Shown piece after piece: positions 27,143-35,865 of a DNA stretch of 64,000 nucleotides. Below the pieces are notes generated by a model that was not told where the DNA came from, ran no database searches, and saw only the letters and a list, made by a program, of their open reading frames with translations. The DNA comes from Streptomyces sp. B3I8 (lineage in GTDB: Bacteria > Actinomycetota > Actinomycetes > Streptomycetales > Streptomycetaceae), in NCBI RefSeq assembly GCF_030816915.1, contig NZ_JAUSYN010000002.1:1749501-1813500 (forward strand), given 5' to 3'. Position 1 is the first letter of the stretch. Every line of letters begins with the position of its first letter. The translations under genes and the position numbers were made by a program.

Positions 27143-28723
27143 GTGCTTGAGCCGGTGCACCAGGCGGATGCGCACATCGTCGGCACAGCGAATCCCCCGC
27201 ACACTCGCAACATTCCGAACTTTTCGGGCGTTTCAGGTGTTCCAGATGTCCCGAACACCGCGGACGCCGGCGGCATCGCAGGTGTCGCGGACATCACGGA
27301 CACCGTGGACGTCGTCGTCGTGGGAGCCGGGGTCGCCGGGCTCGCGGCGGCCCGCCATCTGACCGGGGCGGGGCTGAGCGTCCTCGTCCTGGAGGCGGCC
27401 GGCACCGTGGGCGGCCGAATGACCAGCGAGAAGGTCGACGGCTTCCGCCTCGACCGTACGGGCCGGCTCCTGTGTACCTCGTATCCGGAACTGGCCCGCG
27501 CCCCGGGTCTGGAAACGCTGTCGCTGCGCACCTTCTCCCCCGGGGTGCTGCTGCACAGCGAGGGCCGTCACCACCGGGCCGGGGAGTCGTTCCTGCCCGC
27601 GCCCGCCCGGCGGGGAGCACGCCGGGGCGCCGCCGTGAGCGCGGTACGGGGCACGCGGGGCGCACTCACGGCCGTACGCGCCCTCGCAAGCGCCCCCAGG
27701 TCCGCGCGTCCGCAACCGCCCCACCGCGGCCGCCCGCACCAAACCGCGCCCGGACCGCTGGGCGGAGCCGCGGAGCAGGCACGGCTGGCCACGGTGCTGG
27801 CCCGGCTGGCCGCGACCCCGCCCGAACGGCTGCTGTCCCGGCCGCAACGGCCCGCCGCGCAGGTCCTGTCGGGGTACGGGCTGCCGTCCGGCGTGGTCGA
27901 GGGCTTCCTGCGGCCGCTGCTGGCGGCGCTGCTCGGCGATCCGGCGCTGACGTCCTCCAGCCGCTGCGCCGACCTCGCCCTGCACGCGTTCGCGACGGGG
28001 CGGCTGTGTCTGCCGGAGGGCGGCGCGGACGCCCTGCCGGAACTGCTCGCGGCCGGGCTGCCGCCGGGTTCGGTGCGCACCGGAGTACGGGTGACGGCCG
28101 TGTCCACGACCTCGGTGAGCACGCGGGAGGCGGGCGAGATCGGCTGCCGGGCGGTCGTGCTGGCGACCGGGGCGCGGTCCGCCGCCGCGCTGCTGCCCGG
28201 GCTGCGGGTGCCGGCCCATCACGCGGCGACGGTGCTGCACCACACCACCGACGAGCCGCCGCTCACCGAACCGGTGCTGCTCCTCGACGCCGACCGGGGC
28301 GGGCCGGTGGCGCACACGGCGGTGCTCAGCCAGGTGGACCCCGGACGGGCGCCGGCGGGGCGGGCGTTGGTGACCTCGGTGGTGCTGGGGCGACCGGAGG
28401 GGCCGGCCGGTCCGGGCGGGGTCGCCGGGCTGGACGCGCAGGTGCGGGCGCATCTCTCCCGGCTGTACCGGGCGTCGACGAGCCGGTGGGAGTTGCTGGC
28501 GGTGCACCATGACGCGGAGGCGGTGCCGGGGATGGGGGTGCCGCACGATGTCCGGCGGCCGGTGCGGGTGTTGTCGGGGCTGTATGTGTGCGGTGACCAC
28601 CGCGGGGTGAGCGGGCTTCAGGGGGAACTGCTCTCGGCGCGGAGGGTGGCGCGGGCGGTGCTGGCGGATGCGGGTGCGTCGGCCTCGCGGCCGGCGGGCC
28701 GCTCCCTGGAAACGGCGGCGTGA
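27143..28723 (+). CDS. FAD-dependent amine oxidase-like protein
   Basis: 526-residue flavoprotein of the amine oxidase/phytoene-desaturase superfamily. The FAD motif VVVVGAGVAGLAAARHL lies at about 57-73, followed by LEAAGTVGGRMTSEKVDGFRLD. The C-terminal FAD motif is GLYVCGDHRGVSGLQGELLS. The substrate is unknown. GTG at 27143 has GGAGGG five bases upstream. The first 55 residues are odd: a low-complexity run of V, D, P, T and A (GVPDVPNTADAGGIAGVADI) with AT-richer DNA than the rest of the gene. A basic Pro/Arg insert (about 165-210) replaces part of the substrate domain. Flanked by gaps, so probably monocistronic. Confidence 0.85.
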   Translation: MLEPVHQADAHIVGTANPPHTRNIPNFSGVSGVPDVPNTADAGGIAGVADITDTVDVVVVGAGVAGLAAARHLTGAGLSVLVLEAAGTVGGRMTSEKVDGFRLDRTGRLLCTSYPELARAPGLETLSLRTFSPGVLLHSEGRHHRAGESFLPAPARRGARRGAAVSAVRGTRGALTAVRALASAPRSARPQPPHRGRPHQTAPGPLGGAAEQARLATVLARLAATPPERLLSRPQRPAAQVLSGYGLPSGVVEGFLRPLLAALLGDPALTSSSRCADLALHAFATGRLCLPEGGADALPELLAAGLPPGSVRTGVRVTAVSTTSVSTREAGEIGCRAVVLATGARSAAALLPGLRVPAHHAATVLHHTTDEPPLTEPVLLLDADRGGPVAHTAVLSQVDPGRAPAGRALVTSVVLGRPEGPAGPGGVAGLDAQVRAHLSRLYRASTSRWELLAVHHDAEAVPGMGVPHDVRRPVRVLSGLYVCGDHRGVSGLQGELLSARRVARAVLADAGASASRPAGRSLETAA

Positions 28724-28779
28724 CCCGTGGGCGGCGGGGGCTTTTCCCTCGCCCCCGCCCCTGCCCTTCCCACCCCACC

Positions 28780-28990
28780 CCTGTCCCTACAAGGGGCTCC
28801 GCCCCTTCGGCCCCGGCCCCGGCCCCGGCCCCGGAGGGCTCGAACGGGTGGGGTCGGGCAGGGAGTGCGGGTCGGTGGTGACTTCTCGCGCAGTTCCCCT
28901 CGCCCCTTACAAGGGCGCGGCCGGAACCGCGCATCGATACGCCCCGTCCTCAGGGGTGCGGGGAACTGCGCGACCAGCCACGACGGCGGC
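28780..28990. repeat. dispersed palindromic repeat cluster, copy 5
   Basis: Gap 28724-29049 holds no gene. It contains CTCGCGCAGTTCCCC (about 28887-28901), GCGCGGCCGGAACCGCGC and GTGCGGGGAACTGCGCGAC (about 28957-28975). These are several partial units of the repeat family, plus a GGCCCC run near 28819-28840. It lies between converging genes, so a bidirectional terminator role is plausible. Confidence 0.55.
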
Positions 28991-29049
28991 GCGGTCGCCC
29001 TCACTCCCGAACCCCCGCCCCGAAGGGGGCGCTGCGGGCCGGCCAGGGG

Positions 29050-30489
29050 CTACAGCAGGACCCCCACCCGGTCGCGATAGCCCCGCACGGGCCCCGCATC
29101 CCGGTACGGCTCGAGCCGTCGCTCGAAGTCCCGCACGTACTCCACCGCCCGCACCGACCGCATCTCCGCCGCCTGCGCGGCCGCCTCCGCACCCAACTGG
29201 CAGGCCTGGTCCAGCTCACCGAGGCCCAGCCGCGCCGACGCGAGCACGACGCGGCAGAACAGCCTGCTGCGCGCGAACGCCACCGGCCGCAGTTGCAGCG
29301 ACCGCTCCGCGTGCTGCACCGCCGCCCGGTACTGCTGGAGGTCCCGGTGGCAGTGGCCGAACTCGTCGGCGAGCTGGGCCTCGTCGAAGAAGCGGGCCCA
29401 GGGCGGGAGTTCGTCCCCCGGCCGGCTCGCCTCCAGGGCCCGCTCGGCCCGTACCAGCGAGGCCGTGCACGCCCGCACCTCCCCCAGCACCCCGTGCCCG
29501 CGTGCCTCGACCGCGTGCAGCAGCGCCTGTACGGCGGGCGGCGCGGCGTTGACAGCACCCTGCTGGGCGACGCGGGCGAGTTGCACGGCCTCCCTGCCGT
29601 GCCCCAGGTAGATGGCCTGCCTGCTCATCGTCACCAGGACGTACGCCCCGTACACCCGGTCACCGGCCGCCTGCGCCAGCCGCAGCGCCTGGACGAAGTA
29701 GCGCTGGGCGAGCCCGTGCGCCCCGATGTCGTACGAGGTCCAGCCGGCCAGCCGGGTGAGGTCCGCGGCGGCGCCGAACAGGCGGCGCCCGGCCTGCTCG
29801 CCGTAGATGCCGCGCAGCATGGGCTCGACCTCGTGCTCCAGGTAGCGGACGAGGGCCTGGCGGGCGTGGCCGCCGCCGTAGGCATGGTCGAGGGTGCGGA
29901 ACAGCTCGCCGACCGAGCGCAGCGCGGCGATGTCGCCGCCGGTGACCCGCTGGCCGGGGCCCCGCTCGGAGTGTCCGCGCTGGCGCGGGACCGTCGGGCG
30001 GCCCTGCGCGGGCAGCCGTACGGGGCCGGGCTCGCCGTGCGCGACCCGGTCGTCGGCGCGCCCGATCAGCCAGTCGCGGCTGGGGACGACGAGACCGGCC
30101 GGGGTGAAGGCGATCTTGCGGAGTTCGGCGTGGCTGCCGGAGTCCTTGCGCCACAGTCCGCCGACGATGTCGACGGCCTCCTCAGGTGTCGAGGCGAACT
30201 CCAGCCCCGCGTAGACGGGGGCGCACGCGTCGAGGCCGAGGTCCTGGGCGCTGAGCCTGCGGCCCAGCCGCCGGGTGAAGACCTCGGCGATCAGCGCGGG
30301 CGTGGTGCCGCGGGGCTGCTGGCCGCGCAGCCACCGGGTGACCGAGGTCTTGTCGTATCTGAGGTCGAGTCCGTGTTCGAGGCCGAGCTGGTCCACACGA
30401 CGGGCCAGACCTGCGTTGGAGAACCCCGCTTCTGCGATGAGTGCGGCGAGCTGGCGGTTGGGGGTGCGCTGCGCGGGTCGTTCCGTCAT
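29050..30489 (-). CDS. large HTH/TPR transcriptional regulator (NsdA-like family)
   Basis: 479-residue protein. An N-terminal XRE-like helix-turn-helix (about 8-60: LIAEAGFSNAGLARRVDQLG, TSVTRWLRGQQPRG) is followed by a long alpha-helical region with TPR-like repeats (about 190-470: ADLTRLAGWTSYDIGAHGLA, YFVQALRLAQAAGDRVYGAY, RAAVQHAERSLQLRPVAFAR). This layout is that of the Streptomyces NsdA-type proteins linked to development and antibiotic control; the assignment is by architecture. Start ATG 30489 (MTERPAQRTPNRQLAALIA) with GGAGA 11 bases upstream. Divergent from lipB across 427 bases. Confidence 0.8.
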   Translation of the reverse strand: MTERPAQRTPNRQLAALIAEAGFSNAGLARRVDQLGLEHGLDLRYDKTSVTRWLRGQQPRGTTPALIAEVFTRRLGRRLSAQDLGLDACAPVYAGLEFASTPEEAVDIVGGLWRKDSGSHAELRKIAFTPAGLVVPSRDWLIGRADDRVAHGEPGPVRLPAQGRPTVPRQRGHSERGPGQRVTGGDIAALRSVGELFRTLDHAYGGGHARQALVRYLEHEVEPMLRGIYGEQAGRRLFGAAADLTRLAGWTSYDIGAHGLAQRYFVQALRLAQAAGDRVYGAYVLVTMSRQAIYLGHGREAVQLARVAQQGAVNAAPPAVQALLHAVEARGHGVLGEVRACTASLVRAERALEASRPGDELPPWARFFDEAQLADEFGHCHRDLQQYRAAVQHAERSLQLRPVAFARSRLFCRVVLASARLGLGELDQACQLGAEAAAQAAEMRSVRAVEYVRDFERRLEPYRDAGPVRGYRDRVGVLL

Positions 30490-30916
30490 CTGCGGTGCGG
30501 TCTCCTGCCTTCCGGTGCCGTCCGGAACCGCACGTCGTCCGCGGGGACTGTCCGCGGGAACCGTACGCGCTGCCCGGATCGCCTCTGAGCAGCCGTTCTT
30601 GGTGCTCACTCGTCTGTTGCGTCTGCTGCCGTCGGCGCGAATGTAGCGGAGAGTGAGCGGCCGATCGCACCCTTCGGCGTCCATTCATCCGATCGTGTGA
30701 GGATGCGCCCGACCGGCTGACGAAGCGGGAGCGGACGGCCGGGTGAGCGTCCGCCCGCACGCCCTGCCCACCTCACGCACGCCTCCTCGCGCACCCCTCC
30801 CCGCACTCCCTCCCCGCACCCCCGTTCGGCCCCGCCCGAGGGTTCCTCCCGCACGGACGTACAGTGGTTCGGGCGCGGCGCACGCGCCCGACAGCTCGCT
30901 GAGGGAGGCACTCGCC
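30490..30916. other. divergent intergenic region, regulator / lipB
   Basis: About 427 bases, no gene seen. On the plus strand TACAGT at 30860-30865 is a plausible lipB -10 (leader of about 45 bases). On the minus strand only weak promoter-like hexamers are visible. No strong inverted repeat. Confidence 0.4.
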
Positions 30917-31714
30917 GTGGGTGAGGTGCGGTTCGTCCATATGGGGTTCGGCCCGGATGCCGTGGAGTACCAGGAGGCGTGGGACGAGCAACGCCGGGTG
31001 CACGCGGCGCGGTTCGCCGACGAGGTTCCGGACACCGTGCTGCTCCTGGAACACCCGCCCGTCTACACCGCCGGGCGGCGCACGGAGGACAGCGAGCGTC
31101 CGCTCGACGGCACGCCGGTCATCGACGTGGACCGCGGCGGCAAGATCACCTGGCACGGCCCCGGCCAGCTCGTCGGCTATCCGATCCAGAAGCTGCCGCG
31201 CCCGGTCGACGTCGTGGCACACGTGCGGCGTCTGGAGGAGGCACTGATCCGTACCTGCGCGGAGTTCGGCCTGGAGACGACGCGGGTGGAGGGACGCAGC
31301 GGGGTGTGGGTGCTGGGCGATCCCGTCGAGCAGCGGCCCGCGCTCGGCGGGCTGTCCCTGGACTTCGACCCGCGGCTGACGGACGAGGAGTTCGATCCGC
31401 GGCTGAACGGCCCCGAGTACGCGCCGTCGAACGCGGGCCAGCGGCGGGAGGACCGCAAGGTCGCGGCCATCGGCATCCGGGTCGCCAAGGGAGTCACCAT
31501 GCACGGTTTCGCGCTCAACGTGAACCCCGACGCGACCTGGTTCGACCGGATCATCCCGTGCGGCATCCGCGACGCGGGCGTCGCCTCCCTGGCGAGCGAG
31601 CTGGGACAGGACGTGACCATCGCGGAGGTGCTGCCGGTGGTGGAGCGGCACCTGCGGGAGGTACTGGAGAACGCCGACCTGAGGCCCAGGGTGGTGGAGC
31701 GGGCGTCGGCATAG
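30917..31714 (+). CDS. lipB: octanoyl-[acyl carrier protein]:protein octanoyltransferase
   Basis: 265-residue LipB. It transfers octanoate from acyl carrier protein to the lipoyl domains of E2 subunits and GcvH, the first step of lipoate synthesis. Signature [19 protein letters not shown] is at 72-90; the catalytic pair is Lys181 ([12 protein letters not shown]) and Cys215 (RIIPCGIR). Residues about 137-178 form an acidic insertion absent from shorter LipB proteins. GTG at 30917 was chosen because GAGGGAGG lies about eight bases before it; the open frame upstream is low complexity. lipA follows after 146 bases. Confidence 0.95.
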   Translation: MGEVRFVHMGFGPDAVEYQEAWDEQRRVHAARFADEVPDTVLLLEHPPVYTAGRRTEDSERPLDGTPVIDVDRGGKITWHGPGQLVGYPIQKLPRPVDVVAHVRRLEEALIRTCAEFGLETTRVEGRSGVWVLGDPVEQRPALGGLSLDFDPRLTDEEFDPRLNGPEYAPSNAGQRREDRKVAAIGIRVAKGVTMHGFALNVNPDATWFDRIIPCGIRDAGVASLASELGQDVTIAEVLPVVERHLREVLENADLRPRVVERASA

Positions 31715-31860
31715 TGCCGCACGCCGGGCGGGGCCGGTCCTCCGGCCCGCGAGGGCGGTCCCCGCGCCCTCGAAGCGCCCTCCCCGAACCGGTTCGGGGC
31801 CTGCACTCGTTCGGGCGTACGCTGGGGATCGCCGAAGAATCGAAGCTACAGGGAGCCGAT

Positions 31861-32826
31861 GTGTCCGCAATCGCACCCGACGGACGCAAGATGCTGCGCC
31901 TGGAGGTCCGCAACAGCCAGACCCCCATCGAGCGCAAGCCCGAGTGGATCAAGACCCGGGCGAAAATGGGCCCCGAGTACACCAAGATGCAGAGCCTCGT
32001 GAAGAGCGAGGGGCTGCACACGGTCTGCCAGGAGGCCGGTTGTCCGAACATCTACGAATGCTGGGAGGACCGCGAGGCCACCTTCCTCATCGGTGGCGAC
32101 CAGTGCACCCGGCGCTGCGACTTCTGCCAGATCGACACCGGCAGGCCCGAGGCGCTCGACCGTGACGAGCCCCGCCGCGTCGGCGAGTCCGTGGTCACCA
32201 TGGACCTGAACTACGCCACCATCACCGGCGTCGCGCGCGACGACCTGGAGGACGGCGGTGCCTGGCTCTACGCGGAAACGGTCCGCCAGATCCACGCGCA
32301 GACCGCCGACCGGGCCGAGGGCCGCACCAAGGTCGAGCTGCTCGCCCCCGATTTCAACGCGGTCCCCGAGCAGCTGGAGGAGGTCTTCTCCTCCCGCCCC
32401 GAGGTCTTCGCCCACAACGTCGAGACGGTCCCCCGGATCTTCAAGCGGATCCGCCCCGGCTTCCGTTACGACCGTTCCCTGCAGGTCATCACCGCGGCCC
32501 GCGACTACGGCCTGGTGACCAAGTCGAATCTCATCCTCGGCATGGGCGAGACCCGCGAGGAGGTCGTCGACGCGCTGCGGCAGCTGCACGACGCCGGCTG
32601 CGAGCTGATCACCATCACGCAGTACCTGCGGCCGAGCGTCCGCCACCACCCGGTGGAGCGCTGGGTCAAGCCGCAGGAGTTCGTGGAGCTGAAGGAGGAG
32701 GCCGAGAGCATCGGCTTCTCCGGTGTGATGTCCGGCCCGCTGGTCCGGTCCTCGTACCGCGCCGGCCGGCTGTACCGCATGGCCGTCGAGAAGCGCGGCG
32801 CCTACGTCGCCTCGCAGGCGGTCTGA
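31861..32826 (+). CDS. lipA: lipoyl synthase (radical SAM)
   Basis: 321-residue LipA, which inserts two sulfurs into protein-bound octanoyl groups. Both iron-sulfur sites are complete: the auxiliary cluster Cys56, Cys61, Cys67 ([12 protein letters not shown]) and the radical-SAM cluster Cys82, Cys86, Cys89 (CTRRCDFC), with the RSSY motif at 296-299 whose Ser completes the auxiliary site. GTG at 31861 has GGGAG about five bases upstream. With lipB it supplies the cofactor for the two lipoyl domains of the SucB-type E2 at 15.2 kb. A large hairpin follows. Confidence 0.97.
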   Translation: MSAIAPDGRKMLRLEVRNSQTPIERKPEWIKTRAKMGPEYTKMQSLVKSEGLHTVCQEAGCPNIYECWEDREATFLIGGDQCTRRCDFCQIDTGRPEALDRDEPRRVGESVVTMDLNYATITGVARDDLEDGGAWLYAETVRQIHAQTADRAEGRTKVELLAPDFNAVPEQLEEVFSSRPEVFAHNVETVPRIFKRIRPGFRYDRSLQVITAARDYGLVTKSNLILGMGETREEVVDALRQLHDAGCELITITQYLRPSVRHHPVERWVKPQEFVELKEEAESIGFSGVMSGPLVRSSYRAGRLYRMAVEKRGAYVASQAV

Positions 32827-32916
32827 CCGGCCGGCACACCCGGCCGGGTGCACCCGGCCGGTACGTTCGGCCGGCCGGTACGTTCAGCCGGCCCACCGAC
32901 CGGCATCCCCGGCCCT

Positions 32917-32969
32917 GCACACACCCGAGCGGCGGCACTGGCACCCAGTGCCGCCGCTCTGGTGTGTGC
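32917..32969. terminator. long hairpin terminator after lipA
   Basis: Inverted repeat with 24 of 25 positions paired (32917-32941 with 32945-32969, 3-base loop; one C/T mismatch). It lies about 90 bases after lipA; the stretch before it is rich in CCGGCCGG repeats. Confidence 0.8.
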
Positions 32970-33230
32970 CGGGCTCCCGGCGCATGAAGCCGTGTGAATC
33001 CGCGCACAGGGCGCTACCCGCCAGTAGCGACCGGGGTCCGCGCGGTCCCCGCGTCCCCGCAGCTAGCGGCTCCGCCGGGGCCGCGACGGCCGTTCCCGGC
33101 GCCGTGTCCAGGCTTCATGTCCGTTTGACCGGCCGGTCACGCCCTGGTAACACCGAAGCGTGACCCTGGGTTCACCACTAGTGGCACCCAGCCCTGGCCG
33201 CCGCCGTTTTCCCGAGGGGGAACCTCCGTC
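32970..33230. other. intergenic region with short palindromes
   Basis: No gene. Two perfect palindromes are present, GACCGGCCGGTC (33127-33138) and CCACTAGTGG (33175-33184). The second lies 47 bases before the small gene at 33231 and could be an operator, though such short palindromes also occur by chance. Confidence 0.35.
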
Positions 33231-33452
33231 ATGCAGGCCGCACCCGTCCGCGCCACCGCCCTTCCCACGTTCACCGATGCACTCCGTGCCGTCGAGTCCC
33301 TGCTGCTGAGCGGCGGCCAGCGCACGGCCCGCCGCAACGCCTGGAACTCGGTCCTGGAGGACCGCCGCCGGGCCAAGGACCGCGTCGAGGCCGAGCGCGT
33401 CCTCGACGCCACCGCCGCCCCCGTCCTGACCGGGCTCCGCGTCGACGGGTGA
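33231..33452 (+). CDS. small conserved actinobacterial protein
   Basis: 73-residue soluble protein, function unknown. It is basic and mostly helical (TDALRAVESLLLSGGQRTAR, then NAWNSVLEDRRRAKDRVEAE) with an alanine-rich end. GAGGGGG lies ten bases before the ATG, and the codon third positions are strongly G/C, both consistent with a real gene. I recall a similar small protein at this place (between lipA and the DUF4191 gene) in related genomes, so it is probably conserved; not verified here. Confidence 0.7.
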   Translation: MQAAPVRATALPTFTDALRAVESLLLSGGQRTARRNAWNSVLEDRRRAKDRVEAERVLDATAAPVLTGLRVDG

Positions 33453-33550
33453 CCACGACGGACGACCGTGACGGCGTAACGATTCGGCGTACGGTGTCGC
33501 CCTCCCGCACCGCTCCGGACACTGCCGTCGTCGGCTCCTCCGGGGACACG

Positions 33551-33556
33551 TAGACT
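33551..33556 (+). promoter_or_regulatory. putative -10 of leaderless promoter
   Basis: TAGACT ends seven bases before the ATG at 33564, with no Shine-Dalgarno sequence between. Confidence 0.5.
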
Positions 33557-33563
33557 TCGTGCC

Positions 33564-34262
33564 ATGGCGAGGAAGGAATCCGCGGCGGAGACTGCGAACC
33601 CCGGGCGACTGAAACAGATCGCCCTGACCTACAAGATGACCCGCAAGGCCGATTCGATGATCGGTCTTGTACTCGCGGCTGTCGGAATCGTCACCCTTGG
33701 TGTCTTCCTCGCGATCGGCTTCCTGATCGGTCACCCCATCTACGTCGGCATCTTCGGTCTGCTGATCGCCCTGCTGGCGATGGCGATCGTCTTCGGCCGC
33801 CGGGCCGAGCGCGCGGCGTTCGGGCAGATGGAGGGCCAGCCGGGTGCGGCGGCGGCCGTGCTCGACAACATCGGGCGCGGCTGGACGACGACACCGGCGG
33901 TGGCGATGAACCGCAACCAGGACGTGGTGCACCGGGCGGTCGGCAAGGCCGGCATCGTGCTGGTCGCGGAGGGCAACCCGAACCGGTTGAAGACCCTGCT
34001 GGCGGCCGAGAAGAAGCGGATGGCCCGCATCGTCGCGGACGTGCCGGTGCACGATGTGGTCGTCGGAACGGGCGAGGGCCAGGTCGACCTGAAGAAGCTG
34101 CGGACGACGATGCTGAAGTACCCGCGGGTCCTGACCGGCCCCCAGGTGACGGCGACCAACGACCGGCTGCGCGCGCTGGGCGACCTGATGAGCAACATGC
34201 CGTTGCCGAAGGGCCCGATGCCGAAGGGCATGCGCATGCCGCGGGGCGGCCGCATGCGGTGA
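33564..34262 (+). CDS. DUF4191 family membrane protein
   Basis: 232-residue actinobacterial DUF4191 protein, function unknown. Residues 1-30 are basic (GRLKQIALTYKMTRKADS). Two adjacent membrane spans lie at about 32-55 and 58-77, then a cytoplasmic domain with GRRAERAAFGQMEGQPGAAA, VVHRAVGKAGIVLVAEG and KKRMARIVADVPVHDVVVG. The tail is Met/Pro/Gly/Arg-rich (LPKGPMPKGMRMPRGGRMR). It is followed by a very strong terminator, so it is probably the last gene of its unit. Confidence 0.88.
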   Translation: MARKESAAETANPGRLKQIALTYKMTRKADSMIGLVLAAVGIVTLGVFLAIGFLIGHPIYVGIFGLLIALLAMAIVFGRRAERAAFGQMEGQPGAAAAVLDNIGRGWTTTPAVAMNRNQDVVHRAVGKAGIVLVAEGNPNRLKTLLAAEKKRMARIVADVPVHDVVVGTGEGQVDLKKLRTTMLKYPRVLTGPQVTATNDRLRALGDLMSNMPLPKGPMPKGMRMPRGGRMR

Positions 34263-34289
34263 CCGATGTCCCCGCACGGACACGGTCGT

Positions 34290-34337
34290 GGACGAGGGCC
34301 CCCTAGCGATCCACGGATCGCTAGGGGGCCCTCGTCC
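34290..34337. terminator. very strong hairpin terminator
   Basis: Perfect 23-bp inverted repeat (arms 34290-34312 and 34315-34337, only two bases between), 27 bases after the DUF4191 stop. Everything from here to 35865 looks like accessory DNA. Confidence 0.85.
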
Positions 34338-34503
34338 GTCGTGCGCCCGCCCTCCCCGCCTCGTAGACCCGCGATCCGCCGCTGATCCGCCCCCGGTCCG
34401 CTCCGAGGTGCCCTCGAAGGTGCCCCTGTGGCCCTGCCCGGCCCCGGTGTGCCGCAGGAGAATCTGCTGTCGACGAGTGACCACGGTCGAGGCGGGGACG
34501 GTC

Positions 34504-35187
34504 ATGCACACACACGACAGCGGCAAGGAGCGGAGCCGCGGGAGCGAACCGGCGGGCCACCGCCCCCGGCCGCCCCGGCTCCCCGGATGGGCGAACGACG
34601 TCCTCGCGCTCCAGCGACAGGCCGGGAACGCGGCGGTGTCGCGTACGCTCGCCGAGGCCCGCCACCGGCACGGCCCCGGATGCGGCCACGCGGATGCCTC
34701 CGTACAGCGGCACGCCGACGCCGCCGCACAGCGCCACGCGGACACCGACTCCCACGAGCACGGTGCCGGATGCGACCACGAGGAGGCGCCCGTGCAGCGC
34801 CGGGTGTCGCCGGGCGAGGCGATCGCCACCGCCGGCCGGCCGCTGCCCGCGCGCATCGTCGCGCGCATGGAGCAGGAGTACCCGATGAGGTTCGACCACG
34901 TCCGTCTCCACGACGGTCCCGTCGCGCAGCGCTCGGCGACCGACCACGGCGCCGTGGTGTACACCACCGGCTCGCACATCGTCAGCGGCCGGTCGGACCT
35001 CGACGACGAGACCCTGTACCACGAGGGGGGTCACATCTGGCAGCAGGCCATGGGTGAGGTGGCCGGCACCGACGACGGGTCCGGGACGAAGGTCTCCAGC
35101 CCGCACGACCCCTTCGAGGTGCAGGCGGCCGAGAACGGCCGCCGGATGGCCCGCGGGGAGAGCCCCGACCTGACACTGCCCGGCTGA
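34504..35187 (+). CDS. DUF4157 domain protein with HExxH motif
   Basis: 227-residue protein. The N-terminal ALQRQAGNAAVSR motif (about 36-48) and the DUF4157 domain (about 105-190) are those of proteins associated with extracellular contractile injection systems and polymorphic toxins. DUF4157 features seen: RMEQEYPMRFDHVRLHDG, HGAVVYTTGSHIVSG and LYHEGGHIWQQ, the last with an HEGGH zinc-protease signature. Between them is a His-rich repeat (HADASVQRHADAAAQRHAD). ATG at 34504 has GAGGCGGGGA upstream. No injection-system structural genes are nearby, and the sequence after the stop is a decayed gene in the same frame, so this may itself be a relic or truncated. Confidence 0.8.
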   Translation: MHTHDSGKERSRGSEPAGHRPRPPRLPGWANDVLALQRQAGNAAVSRTLAEARHRHGPGCGHADASVQRHADAAAQRHADTDSHEHGAGCDHEEAPVQRRVSPGEAIATAGRPLPARIVARMEQEYPMRFDHVRLHDGPVAQRSATDHGAVVYTTGSHIVSGRSDLDDETLYHEGGHIWQQAMGEVAGTDDGSGTKVSSPHDPFEVQAAENGRRMARGESPDLTLPG

Positions 35188-35736
35188 CCCGCCGCCGACC
35201 TGCTGCGCACCGCCGAGACCACAGGGCACGTCCCGCCCGCACCGGGCAACACCCTCACCCCGGACCCGCCGCAGCAACAGCAGGTCGGGCTGCCGCCGGA
35301 CCTCGACGCGGCGCTCGGCAGGAAGATCCCGGACTACTGAAACGACCTCGCGTGGACCGGCGGCGGGCAAGGCTTCCACACGGCCGTCCTGCCCCGCGGT
35401 CACCGCGTGTGGAACGCCGTCGCGGAGTACCGCCCGGCTCTCCCGGGAACTCGCCCCCGTCACCGCGCCGAAGGCCGAGGCCAACCGGCAGCTCCTGCTG
35501 ATGCGCGGTCTCGTCGGTTCGCCCGACTTCGCCCGACTTCGCGCGCCTCGGTCTCCGCAGCAGGCGGGGCGAGGGCCACAAGACCCTGAAGGCCGGCCGC
35601 ACCCGCGTGGTGAGCCCCGGTCTCAAGGAGAACCCGGGCAGGCTCGGCAGGACGGGGACGAACGAGTTCCTCGTCGAGGACAGGTCGCCGCTCTACCCGG
35701 GAGATCCGCGTCCACTACCGGCGCCCCGCGTCATGA
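35188..35736 (+). pseudogene. decayed remnant downstream of the DUF4157 gene
   Basis: A protein-like sequence can be followed through successive frames. QVGLPPDLDAALGRKIPDY is interrupted by TGA at 35338 (probably once TGG), then NDLAWTGGGQGFHTAVLPRG to about 35440. A shift leads to SRELAPVTAPKAEANRQLLL and SPDF. A 10-bp tandem duplication (GCCCGACTTC at 35521-35530 and 35531-35540) causes the next shift to ARL and then GHKTLKAGRTRVVSPG and GTNEFLVEDRSPLYP. A last shift near 35700 gives EIRVHYRRPAS and a stop at 35734-35736. At least four lesions, so it cannot make the original protein. Family not recognised. Confidence 0.7.
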
Positions 35737-35865
35737 CAGTACGAAACGGCCTCGGGGTACGGACCGGCCTCGGTGAGGTACGGCGGGACGGACCGGCCCC
35801 GTGGCCGGGCGTGTCCGTCCGCGGCGCCGACCCGGCCGCCGGACCCGCCCTCCGGGCGGACGACG

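Noticed and set aside
32827..32916. CCGGCCGG-rich stretch after lipA as a regulatory array
   Set aside because: Short self-complementary GC runs with irregular spacing are expected at this base composition. The large hairpin just after them is the better-supported signal.
35737..35865. A gene continuing from the DUF4157 remnant toward the RDD gene
   Set aside because: After the stop at 35734-35736 the sequence has no start signal, no consistent frame and no recognisable protein pattern.
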